From assembly GCA_031256975.1 (NCBI GenBank), contig JAIRPN010000015.1, positions 1 through 64,000 on the forward strand: 64,000 nucleotides of DNA, given 5' to 3'. The position numbers and the translations under genes were made by a program. The first letter of the stretch is position 1. Every line of letters starts with the position of its first letter. The notes below the pieces were generated by a model that saw only the letters and a program-made list of their open reading frames with translations, was not told the DNA's origin and did no database searches. Shown one piece after another: positions 1 through 7,574 of the stretch. The stretch comes from Verrucomicrobiales bacterium (GTDB lineage: Bacteria > Verrucomicrobiota > Verrucomicrobiia > Methylacidiphilales > JAAUTS01).

Positions 1-892
1 AGGCGCCACCGCCATCCTGAGTATCAGCCCGGTCATTGGTCTCGCTAATAAACGAAGGTGCAAGCGTGACATAGGCATCCTTTTCGAAGTGATACTTGCC
101 TTCGGCCTGGGCAACAAACAAGAAAGCATCACTCCCTGCCGTGGCCTTGGTTTCATCAACATTTGATGTGATAAATTCCCCGCCTCTTAGATTCACATCA
201 AAGCCATCCACGCTTACATCCTTCCAGCCAATTTGTTCGGCAAAACCTTCCGGATTAACCTCGGAATACCACAACAGATCATTATTAAAGTAAGGCTGAA
301 GTATTTTGCCCGCACGAAAATCCAAATAGTCGGCTATCCCTTCACCGAACAACGTCGGTTTGGCAGTTTCATATTCCAAGTAAGCCAACCCAACATAAAT
401 ACCAGCATTATCCTTGCTGAAATAACCACCTAAATCAGTATTGGCACTGTCACTCTTGGTGCCAGTTTCCAGCCGCACCCCGGCCTTCCAGTTTTCTGCG
501 AATTGATAATCCGCTCCTAACCGCACACGCAGGCGGTAGCGGCTTTGATCGTTATTATTAGCCGGTGTCTGTGCGTTATTCCACTGATAACGCAAACGTG
601 CGTCACCATAAAATAACAGACCGATGTCCGCCTTGGACCCCAATTGCAAAAATCCTCCCGGATGGGCTTGCTCTTGTTGCAACAAATCCTCCTCAATGCC
701 TTGCGCCTCATCATTGGTGAGTATGCCCTTTTTCACTAAGACATCGATCAATGCATTACTGCCTGCTGACGCTTGATTGGTTGAAACTGAAGATAGATCC
801 GTCGCTTCTTTCGCATTTACTCCTGCTTGTAATCCGTTAAGTGTTAAAAACAGCGTGGCAATCCACAGTCCGCATTTAGCAAGACAAACCAT
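1..892 (-). CDS. Putative outer-membrane porin, 3' end cut off by the window
   Basis: The reverse strand reads open from an ATG at 892 to the window edge, about 297 codons. The N-terminus has a hydrophobic signal segment ending near LNGLQAGVNA. A short helical stretch with KKGILTNDEAQGIEEDL follows, and then alternating polar/aromatic strands (GLLFYGDARLRYQW, YRLRVRLGADYQF, GIYVGLAYLEYE) typical of a beta barrel. This order of signal peptide, short helical N-domain and barrel fits the putative porin (Porin_5-like) family, which forms outer-membrane channels. Substrate is unknown. A 15-bp palindrome at 1135 lies upstream and is shared with the neighbouring channel gene. The C-terminus is missing. 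Confidence 0.75.
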   Translation of the reverse strand, partial: MVCLAKCGLWIATLFLTLNGLQAGVNAKEATDLSSVSTNQASAGSNALIDVLVKKGILTNDEAQGIEEDLLQQEQAHPGGFLQLGSKADIGLLFYGDARLRYQWNNAQTPANNNDQSRYRLRVRLGADYQFAENWKAGVRLETGTKSDSANTDLGGYFSKDNAGIYVGLAYLEYETAKPTLFGEGIADYLDFRAGKILQPYFNNDLLWYSEVNPEGFAEQIGWKDVSVDGFDVNLRGGEFITSNVDETKATAGSDAFLFVAQAEGKYHFEKDAYVTLAPSFISETNDRADTQDGGGA

Positions 893-1293
893 CCCACGCG
901 TTTTTCCGCCAAACTTCACCCAAGTTAAATACCAAGGTTTTACTTGGCATTTTTGCGGCAGATTACTTTGCAGTATTTTAATATAGTGATGAATAATCGT
1001 CGCAATTCGACGAACCGACATATGGAGGGCAAGCCTCTTTTGTATGAAGTAGCTCATGCCGATGGGAAAAGCAGAAATCAATCCACATATTTAATTGGCA
1101 TCAAAATAGATGTATCAACATATTCATTGCTTAAATGAATTTGATTCATGGATAATCCGGCAATGATTGACGAACGCAATATGCAAATGGAAAATTGCAT
1201 ACTATATATTTAATATTATAAATATGAATAATAATTTATGAAACCGTAATGCCATCCCAATTTCAATGAATTTTGGATAAGATGGGAATCAAG
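893..1293. other. AT-rich intergenic region upstream of the porin
   Basis: No convincing gene is seen: the short open frames here have no recognisable protein features. The stretch is very rich in A and T around 1200-1240 and holds the palindrome at 1135-1149. It probably carries the porin promoter on the reverse strand. Confidence 0.5.
1135..1149. promoter_or_regulatory. Palindromic operator candidate ATGAAT-N3-ATTCAT
   Basis: The sequence is a perfect inverted repeat, ATGAAT-TTG-ATTCAT, about 240 bp upstream of the porin start. The same half-sites with the same 3-nt spacer recur at 2627-2645 upstream of the formate/nitrite channel gene. Two matching sites ahead of two transport genes suggest one shared regulator, which is not identified. 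Confidence 0.45.
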
Positions 1294-1536
1294 TTAAATG
1301 CGCTGCCCTTGCCAAAATTGCATGATCGCATAGATCGTTCCGGCGGCAATAAACACAATCACTCCGACGCTACTAATAAATAGTGCAATGCCGTTTTCTG
1401 TAGACGTAAGCCTAAAGTCAACTGGAGATAAGCCGTATCGCAATATCAAGTATACCATACTCACGGCACTAACCACCCAAGGTGAAAGGGTCAATATGAA
1501 ACCACAAATAAGGGCTATCTTTATGATTTTTAACAT
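1294..1536 (-). CDS. Small two-helix membrane protein of unknown function
   Basis: The 80-residue protein has two clear hydrophobic segments, about residues 5-32 (ALICGFILTLSPWVVSAV) and 52-75 (IALFISSVGVIVFIAAGTI), joined by a short polar loop. I do not recognise a family. The start at 1536 (MLKIIKI) is preferred because it places the first helix at the N-terminus; an in-frame start 15 nt upstream is possible. It lies between the porin and the FNT channel on the same strand and may be transcribed with them. Function is unknown. Confidence 0.5.
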   Translation of the reverse strand: MLKIIKIALICGFILTLSPWVVSAVSMVYLILRYGLSPVDFRLTSTENGIALFISSVGVIVFIAAGTIYAIMQFWQGQRI

Positions 1537-1606
1537 AACTGTAAGTACCAACCTTTGTGTAAATTCCTAAATGGAAGAAACCTACGGAAATACGTAATAC
1601 ATATTC

Positions 1607-2458
1607 TTACATTTTTGCCAGGTCTTCTGTTACCGCAACCACATCAGCCTCAGCTTCCTTCTTCGCAGGCGAATATGTCCAATAGAGAAAAAGTCCGGTG
1701 AATAGAAAACCGCCGATAAGATTTCCAATGGTTACCGGGATCTGGTTCCAAATCCACCAGTCCAACCATGAAACTTTGGCCCCTAGCAACATACCGGTTG
1801 GAATTACGAACATGTTGACTACAGAATGTTCAAACCCTTGAGCGAAAAAGGTCAATACTGGCAACCATGCTGCAATAATCTTGCCTACGGTGGATCGAGA
1901 AGTCATGCCCATTACCAATCCCAGACAAACCATCCAGTTACAAAGAATGGCCTTAACTGTAACGGTAACCAAACCCGCCATGCCGTGAGCGGCATAACCA
2001 TTGGTTTTGGCCTCGGCAGCAGCAATTACTTTTGACGCAATGCCGGTTGGCAACTCACTACCGCAATCGGTTAATACTACATATAGCAATACACCGTACA
2101 GCAAGCTGCCAATAAGATTACCAATAAACACCCACCACAGATTGACAAACACCCGCGACCATTGGATCGGATCTTTTACTCCCACCAGCATCACCACCGC
2201 AAAACTACCGGTGACCAATTCTAATCCGAGTAAAACAATCATTACAAAGCCAACCGGAAATAATACGGCACCGACCAGAGGTATTCCGCTCTGCGCAGTG
2301 GCGGTAAAAGCCAGACTGGTGGCAAATCCCAGTATCGCGCCAGATAAAATGCCCCGCAATAATAAGTCTTTCACTGACAGACTGATTTTGGCTTCGGCCG
2401 TTGCCAGCATGGTTTTTACGACTTCAATGGGTTTAACGTAATCCATAATTTCATCCAT
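1607..2458 (-). CDS. Formate/nitrite transporter (FNT) family channel
   Basis: The 283-residue protein matches the FNT family (FocA, NirC), pentameric inner-membrane channels that pass small monovalent anions such as formate, nitrite or hydrosulfide. Six hydrophobic helices are visible. Landmarks are the N-terminal EIMDYVKPIEVVKTMLATAEAK segment, a helix break at LGLELVTGSFAVV, the conserved CNWMVCLGLVMG stretch around residues 170-182 and the FEHSVVNMFVIPTGM segment with the family's central histidine. Length is normal for the family. Substrate cannot be read from sequence. It is island cargo, with a palindrome about 170 bp upstream shared with the porin gene. Confidence 0.9.
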   Translation of the reverse strand: MDEIMDYVKPIEVVKTMLATAEAKISLSVKDLLLRGILSGAILGFATSLAFTATAQSGIPLVGAVLFPVGFVMIVLLGLELVTGSFAVVMLVGVKDPIQWSRVFVNLWWVFIGNLIGSLLYGVLLYVVLTDCGSELPTGIASKVIAAAEAKTNGYAAHGMAGLVTVTVKAILCNWMVCLGLVMGMTSRSTVGKIIAAWLPVLTFFAQGFEHSVVNMFVIPTGMLLGAKVSWLDWWIWNQIPVTIGNLIGGFLFTGLFLYWTYSPAKKEAEADVVAVTEDLAKM

Positions 2459-2626
2459 TCTTTCAATAGGTTTGATTTAATCCATCGCCCGGTCACTGAA
2501 TCCAATTTAAATCACGTCCTCAACCATTTGGATTCTTTGATCTGGGATCAACACAGATTTTTCAGCAGCGTATATGCCAATATTCAAATTCTAATCAAAT
2601 GAATAGCCTCGGAATTTTCATTCCAA

Positions 2627-2645
2627 TCATGAATCTCATTCATGA
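2627..2645. promoter_or_regulatory. Palindromic operator candidate TCATGAAT-CTC-ATTCATGA
   Basis: A perfect 8-bp inverted repeat with a 3-nt spacer lies about 170 bp upstream of the FNT gene. Its core, ATGAAT-N3-ATTCAT, is the same as the palindrome at 1135-1149. A second small inverted repeat, GGAAT-N4-ATTCC, lies just before it at 2611-2624. A dimeric regulator is implied, but none is encoded nearby in the window. Confidence 0.5.
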
Positions 2646-2872
2646 CTAGATTTGTGGAATGTCACAGGCTCTCGGTAATACGAAATCCCGACACTAACAT
2701 TCCTCCAAGGGTTACACAAAGTTACGTTGACCGATTTTTGCGATAAACCCACTAAGGATATTCTCATCGCGGATTCAGTGGATGACAAAAAATACCGATC
2801 GATGCTCACGTAAAGACATAGTCATTGTGACGTGACTTAGCTTTTCCGCTCCACGGTTGGAGTTAGTCTGGG

Positions 2873-2916
2873 CCTGAATCAAAGTCTGATGTCCTGCCTA
2901 TTAGACAACACGGGAA
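2873..2916 (-). other. tRNA-like remnant, D arm and anticodon arm of tRNA-Gln(TTG) type
   Basis: On the reverse strand, GTCT-AATAGGCA-GGAC forms a regular D arm. It is followed by one base and an anticodon arm TCAGA-CTTTGAT-TCAGG with one A-A mismatch, which puts TTG (Gln) in the anticodon place. No matching T arm or acceptor stem follows. It reads as a decayed or fragmentary tRNA inside the island. The call rests on hand folding only. Confidence 0.3.
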
Positions 2917-3009
2917 TTGAAATCGGTGGCTCGCCCCGGTATTACACCGCGTTCAACGCGAGCCCTGCTGAACACCCACTCATTCATCATTTGACGTGAG
3001 ATCTGCACT

Positions 3010-3078
3010 TCTTCGGACCGGATTTGCACCGGCATGTTCCGCTTTACGAAAGCGGTACATAGAATTGCTGTTAAACTC
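3010..3078 (-). other. tRNA-like remnant, anticodon and T arm of tRNA-Thr(CGT) type
   Basis: On the reverse strand a hairpin CCGCT-TTCGTAA-AGCGG has the shape of an anticodon arm with CGT (Thr). It is followed by a variable loop AACAT and a T-arm-like GCCGG-TGCAAAT-CCGGT. A weak D arm (GAGT...ATTC) precedes it, but the 5' acceptor strand that should pair with CCGAAGA is absent. The anticodon hairpin extends further (ATGT...ACAT), so a protein-binding palindrome is the main alternative. It lies just downstream of the integrase gene. Confidence 0.3.
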
Positions 3079-3114
3079 AACCTGTATCACAAACTTATCC
3101 ATTCACTCCATCTA

Positions 3115-4188
3115 CTAAGCTACCTTTTGTTCGAATAACCCGGAACGATATTCCAAAACTTTAGCTTTCTGTCGCTCATAATGCTCTAACGGCATGGTTA
3201 TCACCTTGGCTTTTCGAGCATAAGCCCGATGAACTGCAGGGCTCTTATGCCCAAGATGAGCCATGGCTTCTCGTTCTGGCATTCCTGCCTGACAGGCGCG
3301 TTCCGCCCAAGCATAGCGATACGAATGGAGTGTCCGGTCTTTAATTCCGAGAATAGTGCACCTGCGCTTAAACTCTGAAGCCCGATGTTTGGCCTGTTCA
3401 GCAGAAATCTTTGGAAACAATAAGCCTGTGCCTGGCAATTGTGCGAGCAATGCCAGTATCCTCTCACCCATGCGCAACTGCACTGGATCAAATCCTCTTC
3501 CCGCCAACTTATGCCGTTGAAAGCAGATAATGCCTTGCTCTCTGTCCACGTGTTCATGCGTAAGCAAGGCAATGTCACTTTGCGCACCGCCCGTCTCCCA
3601 AAGCATTTGATAATACGACCGACGTTCAGGGTTATGTTCTGCGGCAATAATTTGCTGATGTTCTTCTGCGGTAACAGCAAAACATGTCTTATAACGGATC
3701 GGCGGCCATGCCTTAGGTGACAAAACCGGGGCTAATAGCCAGCCAAGATTCATGGCATAGTTATGCAAGCGCCTTAACCACACATTGGTGGAGGTACCGG
3801 CCTTGGGATGACGAAGGACTGCTAATAAGTGACTGGCCTCGGTATAGGCCAATGGAATAGCGCGAATCAATTCCAAAGGCCGGCTTTTGGCAAAACGCTG
3901 CCAACGATCCTTGGTGTTACCATGATAGGTCTGTTCAATGTCTTTAAGCACATCATCCCAAGTCCGCGTCAAAAATTCCGGTGATTTGCCCTGCAAATAG
4001 GTTTTTGCCATCAGCAAATTCAAAGCCGGTTGATAAGCCGCTTGGTTACGGGCAGCAGCCACTTGTTTTGCTATTCCTAAAGCCTTGGTATGGGTACTTT
4101 CCTGCTTGCCGGTAATACCATCTTCCAAATAATAAATACCGTTCGAACGGCAATAGAGACGATAACGTTCCTGCATGGCTGCTTTCAC
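3115..4188 (-). CDS. Tyrosine-type recombinase/integrase
   Basis: The protein (357 residues from GTG at 4188, or 353 from ATG at 4176) has the layout of phage-type integrases: an N-terminal DNA-binding part to about residue 160 and a C-terminal catalytic part. Visible catalytic features are HSYR in LHSYRYAWAERA, LGHKSP and the likely nucleophile tyrosine in HRAYAR. The position that is normally the first catalytic arginine (TGxR) reads TGGAQSD, with glutamine instead. It sits beside tRNA-Asn and probably integrates and excises the island through the tRNA 3' end. Whether the Gln variant is active cannot be told here. Confidence 0.85.
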   Translation of the reverse strand: MKAAMQERYRLYCRSNGIYYLEDGITGKQESTHTKALGIAKQVAAARNQAAYQPALNLLMAKTYLQGKSPEFLTRTWDDVLKDIEQTYHGNTKDRWQRFAKSRPLELIRAIPLAYTEASHLLAVLRHPKAGTSTNVWLRRLHNYAMNLGWLLAPVLSPKAWPPIRYKTCFAVTAEEHQQIIAAEHNPERRSYYQMLWETGGAQSDIALLTHEHVDREQGIICFQRHKLAGRGFDPVQLRMGERILALLAQLPGTGLLFPKISAEQAKHRASEFKRRCTILGIKDRTLHSYRYAWAERACQAGMPEREAMAHLGHKSPAVHRAYARKAKVITMPLEHYERQKAKVLEYRSGLFEQKVA

Positions 4189-4385
4189 AAAACAAGGTTA
4201 TCGTGACCTGAGTATTCGCGTTAGCGAGTAGTCAGAGAGTAGTATCGGATTAGTGACAGAATAGTACCGCACTAGCACCAAAACTTACCGCGCTACTGGC
4301 AATTTTACTGGCAAATCGACCAGAAAACGCCTTTTTCGGCGGAGTATTTGAAAAATGATCCTTGGGAATCAAGGACTTGTCAAAG
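4189..4385. other. Region between integrase and tRNA, likely attachment-site flank
   Basis: The 197 bp hold several repeats of a GTAGTA/AGTACC-like word (around 4230-4300) that could be arm-type recombinase sites, plus one TTAGCG copy at 4221. No gene is seen. The recombinase promoter must lie here on the reverse strand. Confidence 0.35.
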
Positions 4386-4460
4386 TGGCTCCGGAGGTAG
4401 GGCTCGAACCTACGACCAATCGGTTAACAGCCGACCGCTCTACCACTGAGCTACTCCGGA
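4386..4460 (-). tRNA. tRNA-Asn (anticodon GTT)
   Basis: The reverse strand folds into a full cloverleaf: acceptor stem TCCGGAG/CTCCGGA, D arm GCTC-AGTGGTA-GAGC, anticodon arm GTCGG-CTGTTAA-CCGAT with GTT, T arm GTAGG-TTCGAGC-CCTAC, and an encoded CCA at 4386-4388. The 3' end faces the integrase gene and is the likely attachment site of the island. Confidence 0.97.
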
Positions 4461-4533
4461 TGAGATAGTGGAACGTAAAGGAAACCACAGCCAACGATAA
4501 ATTTCAACCTGTTTTTATCGTTTGGGGCATTTT

Positions 4534-5151
4534 TTATATGCCGTCCAGCTCGTAGCTGCGCAGGGCCAGCCGCAAATCGACGTCGGGCCGCAGGTGGATG
4601 GTTTGCCAGCCCAGTTTGGAGGCGCCCATGATATTGGCTTCGAGGTCGTCCACGAACAGGCTCTCTTCCTTGACCCCGCCCATTTCCTCGAGGGCAATGC
4701 GGTAAATCTCGGCGTTGGGTTTCATGTGGCCCACCTGGTAGGAGTAGATGCGCTTTTGGAACAGGCCGAAGAAGTCGTAACGGGCTTCCAGGAAACGGAT
4801 GTGGGCGTCGGAGGTGTTGGAGATCATGCCCAAGGGGTAATGCTTCGCCAGGGAACGGACGTAATGGATGTTTTGTTCCAAGGGGGTGAAGACGTCGCAC
4901 CAGATGAGTTCCAATTCCCCGATGCTGCCGTCGAACTGGAATTGCTCCTTCATGGCGCTGAAGAATTGCGCGGTGTCGATGCGCCCGCTTTCGTAATCGT
5001 CGATCAGGGGGTATTCGGAGTAGGCCTTGCTTTTCAAATGCTCCAGGTCCAGCGGGGAACGCTGCGCCACGCGGTCAAAGGCGATGTTGAAATCGAAATC
5101 GACCAGCACCTTGCCGAGGTCGAAGAACAGCGTGGAGATTTTCATGGGCAC
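4534..5151 (-). CDS. HAD-superfamily hydrolase (subfamily IA)
   Basis: The 205-residue protein shows the four HAD motifs in order: FFDLGKVLVDFD near residue 9 (motif I, here D-L-G rather than D-x-D), SNTS about residue 113 (motif II), the lysine in HMKPNAEIY about residue 146, and FVDDLEANIMGA about residue 166 (motif III). This matches YihX-like small phosphatases that hydrolyse sugar phosphates or similar metabolites in the cytoplasm. The D-L-G form of motif I is common in that branch. It lies upstream of tRNA-Asn on the same strand. The natural substrate is unknown. Confidence 0.85.
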   Translation of the reverse strand: MPMKISTLFFDLGKVLVDFDFNIAFDRVAQRSPLDLEHLKSKAYSEYPLIDDYESGRIDTAQFFSAMKEQFQFDGSIGELELIWCDVFTPLEQNIHYVRSLAKHYPLGMISNTSDAHIRFLEARYDFFGLFQKRIYSYQVGHMKPNAEIYRIALEEMGGVKEESLFVDDLEANIMGASKLGWQTIHLRPDVDLRLALRSYELDGI

Positions 5152-5253
5152 ACTCTAGCGGCGATCGGTCTTTTGCCAAAGGCTAATTGCGCCCCCTGTT
5201 ATTCAACGGACCGGCACGGTTGCGCTTGCCAAAATCGCGGATTCCGCAAAAGT

Positions 5254-5904
5254 ATGTGCGTGGCGATGCTTCTCACTTTAACTCCGCACCGGGTTTCAAT
5301 TAATCCCAACCTGCTGGCCGGCAGCGCGGAGGAATTATTGTCGCACGCCGCCTCGCCGCAATCGCTGGCGGAATTCCTGAACTGGTCCTCGCCGCCGGAA
5401 ATCCTGACCGCCGGGTTCGCCCCGCAAAAGGACGCCAAGAAATTGTTGCTGCTGATGCGGGAAAACAAGCTGCGCAAGCAATTGAAGGCCAAGCGTGTCG
5501 CCAAGGGCTACGCCGATTTCATCCAGCCGCGCAAGGGCTTCAAGGGCTGGTGGCAGAAAAAGTTCAATGACCCGAAGGAGCTGCAACTGGCCTGCGGCTA
5601 CCAAGTGCTGGATTTCCTGCGCGAGTCGCCGCGGCTGCAATTGCTGGCGGCCCTGCACGACACCCTGCTGGCCTATGTCTCGGGCGCCGAACCCCGGCGG
5701 GTGGAGTTGTCGGAAATCTACACCAACATCAACCCGCTGGCGTCGATGGTGGCCAACGACGATCTCGCCGCCGCCGACCGCCTGGTGGTGAAAGCCCTGT
5801 CGGCGCCCCTGTCCAAGGTGTCACCCGCCTTTATCATCGAGAACCTGCACGGCCACGTGTTCGACTACGACCAGAAACGCAGTTTCGCGCATTACTTCGC
5901 CTGA
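5254..5904 (+). CDS. Conserved-looking cytoplasmic protein of unknown function
   Basis: A 216-residue frame starts at ATG 5254, with a second ATG at 5266. It is rich in charged residues and helix formers, with a basic block KKLLLLMRENKLRKQLKAKR around residues 71-90 and the segment KGFKGWWQKKFNDPKEL. No signal peptide or membrane segment is seen and I recognise no domain. A longer open frame extends upstream, but it lies over the divergent HAD gene and is not credible. The 3' end overlaps the convergent META lipoprotein gene by 13 bp. It is real by codon pattern; function is unknown. Confidence 0.6.
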   Translation: MCVAMLLTLTPHRVSINPNLLAGSAEELLSHAASPQSLAEFLNWSSPPEILTAGFAPQKDAKKLLLLMRENKLRKQLKAKRVAKGYADFIQPRKGFKGWWQKKFNDPKELQLACGYQVLDFLRESPRLQLLAALHDTLLAYVSGAEPRRVELSEIYTNINPLASMVANDDLAAADRLVVKALSAPLSKVSPAFIIENLHGHVFDYDQKRSFAHYFA

Positions 5905-6359
5905 GTTGACTTGACGTCGGGCAAAAACTCCAAGCGCAGGGAGCCGTCGCCGGTCAACACCAGCCGGTCCTTTTCCAGGCTCGCGTGGCGAACCTGCCGC
6001 AAGGCGGTGAGATAACGCACCTCGCGTTCCATCGCCGGTTGCGGCCCCATCATCATGGTGGTGGCAAAGCCGGAGCTCAGGTCCAGCGCGCCGTCCGCGG
6101 TGAATTTCGCCTGCCCCATGTAGCGGTTCACGCTGGCATTGCCGCCGACGCGGTTTTCCTCGCTGACCGCGAACGTGATCGCGCCGACCTCCTGGGTGGC
6201 GCCCGCCGCGTCGACCCAGCGGTCCAGCTTCCAGGATTTGCCCGCCAGTTGCGCGAAGGTTTCCTTGGCGGTGGTTTTTGATTCCGCTCCCGGGCCGCAA
6301 CCGGCCAGCATGAAAATTCCGGACAACCCAACCAGCAGCATTGTTTTGATCGTGTTCAT
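5892..6359 (-). CDS. META-domain (HslJ-like) lipoprotein
   Basis: The 155-residue protein begins with a lipoprotein signal, MLAGC at about residues 17-21, so the mature protein should be lipid-anchored in the envelope. The rest fits a META/HslJ domain: LAGKSWKLDRWVDAAG, ITFAVSEENRVGGNASVNRY (the family's GGxxGCNxY-like region) and FATTMMMGP. META proteins such as HslJ are linked to envelope stress but have no settled biochemical role. It is convergent with the gene at 5254 and overlaps its end. Confidence 0.8.
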   Translation of the reverse strand: MNTIKTMLLVGLSGIFMLAGCGPGAESKTTAKETFAQLAGKSWKLDRWVDAAGATQEVGAITFAVSEENRVGGNASVNRYMGQAKFTADGALDLSSGFATTMMMGPQPAMEREVRYLTALRQVRHASLEKDRLVLTGDGSLRLEFLPDVKSTQAK

Positions 6360-6469
6360 GTCCCATGTTTAGCAGCCCCGCGCAATTCGGCAATGCCGCG
6401 ATGACCAAATGCCTTCACGCGGCATGTTGCGACTTGAAATACCGCAGGATTCCGCGACAATGATGCTTT

Positions 6470-6697
6470 ATGGGCGAAAAAGAAAATTCGCGGAAGGAAG
6501 CGGCGGCGAAAATCATTGCCGCGCCGAACAAGTTCAAGGTGTGTGAAAGCTGCGGCTCGATCGTGATGAAAAAGGCCGACGTCTGCCCGAATTGCAATGC
6601 CTACCGCTTTGACGAGTCGCCGGAAACCGTGGTCGCCCAGGCTGAAATCCTCGCCGCGCGGGCGCCGCTGTCGATCGAGCACGAGGATTACAATTAA
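6470..6697 (+). CDS. Small zinc-ribbon protein
   Basis: The 75-residue protein has two CxxC knuckles, CESC at about residue 25 and CPNC at about residue 39, separated by 14 residues, which is a rubredoxin-like zinc ribbon. The N-terminus is basic and the C-terminus acidic. Proteins of this size with a single ribbon usually act as adaptors or nucleic-acid binders, but no specific role can be named. It lies 25 bp before mqnD on the same strand, with one TTAGCG copy in the gap (6706). Confidence 0.7.
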   Translation: MGEKENSRKEAAAKIIAAPNKFKVCESCGSIVMKKADVCPNCNAYRFDESPETVVAQAEILAARAPLSIEHEDYN

Positions 6698-6722
6698 GTT
6701 CACCCTTAGCGTTCCCTTTTAA

Positions 6723-7568
6723 ATGAAACAGAAAATCACCCTTGGTCACAGCCCCGATCCCGACGACGCCTTCATGTTCTACGCCATGGCGGAACACAAA
6801 ATCCCGCTCGGCGATTATGAATTCGAACACACTTTGCAGGACATCCAGACGCTGAACGAACGCGCGTTCCGCGAGGAACTGGACACCAGCGCGGTGTCGA
6901 TCCACGCCTACGCCTACCTGACGCAAAAGTACGCGCTGATGTCCTGCGGCGCGAGCATGGGGGACAATTACGGCCCGATGCTGGTGGCAAAGCAAAAGTT
7001 CTCCCGCGAGGAGCTGCTGAAGAAGAAAATCGCCATCCCCGGCAAACTGACCAGCGCGTTTCTGGCGCTGATGATCTACGCCGGAAAGAAGGAAAGCGAA
7101 CTGGATTATATCGTGGTGCCTTTCGACCAGATTTTCGACGCGGTGAAAGCCGGACAGGCGGAAGTCGGCCTGCTGATCCACGAAGGCCAGCTCACCTATA
7201 AACAGGAAGGCTTCGAACTCTGCGAGGATCTCGGCCAATGGTGGTTCCGGGAAACCAACGGCCTGCCCCTGCCGCTCGGCGGCAACGTGGTCAAGAAATC
7301 ACTCGGCCCCAAGGTGGTGCGCGAGGTCACCGACATCACCCGCGCCAGCATCCAATACGGACTCGCCAACCGCAAGGCCGGGGTCGACCATGCGCTGCCG
7401 CTCGGTCGCGGGCTCGACACCGCGATGGCGGACCAGTTCATCGGCATGTATGTCAACGACCTGACCATCGACTACGGCCAGCGCGGGCGTGACGGCATCC
7501 GGGAATTCCTCAAACGCGGCCACGCCATCGGCGCGCTGCCGGAACCCAGGGAAATTGAGTTCGTCTGA
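6723..7568 (+). CDS. mqnD: 1,4-dihydroxy-6-naphthoate synthase of the futalosine menaquinone pathway
   Basis: The 281-residue protein opens with LGHSPDPDDAFMFYAMAE, the hallmark of MqnD. It keeps the periplasmic-binding-protein fold typical of MqnA/MqnD (LDTSAVSIHAYAYL, IPGKLTSAFLALMIYAGK, GLLIHEGQLTY). MqnD converts cyclic dehypoxanthine futalosine to 1,4-dihydroxy-6-naphthoate on the alternative menaquinone route. Its presence implies futalosine-type quinone synthesis, with the other genes elsewhere. The gene holds no TTAGCG copy, unlike less conserved neighbours. Confidence 0.92.
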   Translation: MKQKITLGHSPDPDDAFMFYAMAEHKIPLGDYEFEHTLQDIQTLNERAFREELDTSAVSIHAYAYLTQKYALMSCGASMGDNYGPMLVAKQKFSREELLKKKIAIPGKLTSAFLALMIYAGKKESELDYIVVPFDQIFDAVKAGQAEVGLLIHEGQLTYKQEGFELCEDLGQWWFRETNGLPLPLGGNVVKKSLGPKVVREVTDITRASIQYGLANRKAGVDHALPLGRGLDTAMADQFIGMYVNDLTIDYGQRGRDGIREFLKRGHAIGALPEPREIEFV

Positions 7569-7574
7569 TCGTGC

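Larger units (their letters stand above)
1..4388. mobile_element. Edge of a genomic island integrated at tRNA-Asn
   Basis: A tyrosine recombinase gene lies right next to the 3' end of a tRNA-Asn gene, which is the usual arrangement for integrative elements that use the 3' end of a tRNA as attachment site. The stretch is visibly richer in A and T than the rest and holds only two copies of the TTAGCG core that is common elsewhere (positions 43 and 4221). Cargo seen here is a porin, a small membrane protein and a formate/nitrite-type channel. The far end lies outside the window, so the second attachment repeat cannot be seen. Island status is inferred from composition and layout. Confidence 0.65.

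Noticed and set aside
4522..5253. Long open frame continuing upstream of the gene at 5254
   Set aside because: It lies over the HAD gene on the other strand; its protein is Val/Gly/Gln-rich without family features, typical of an antisense shadow in GC-rich DNA.
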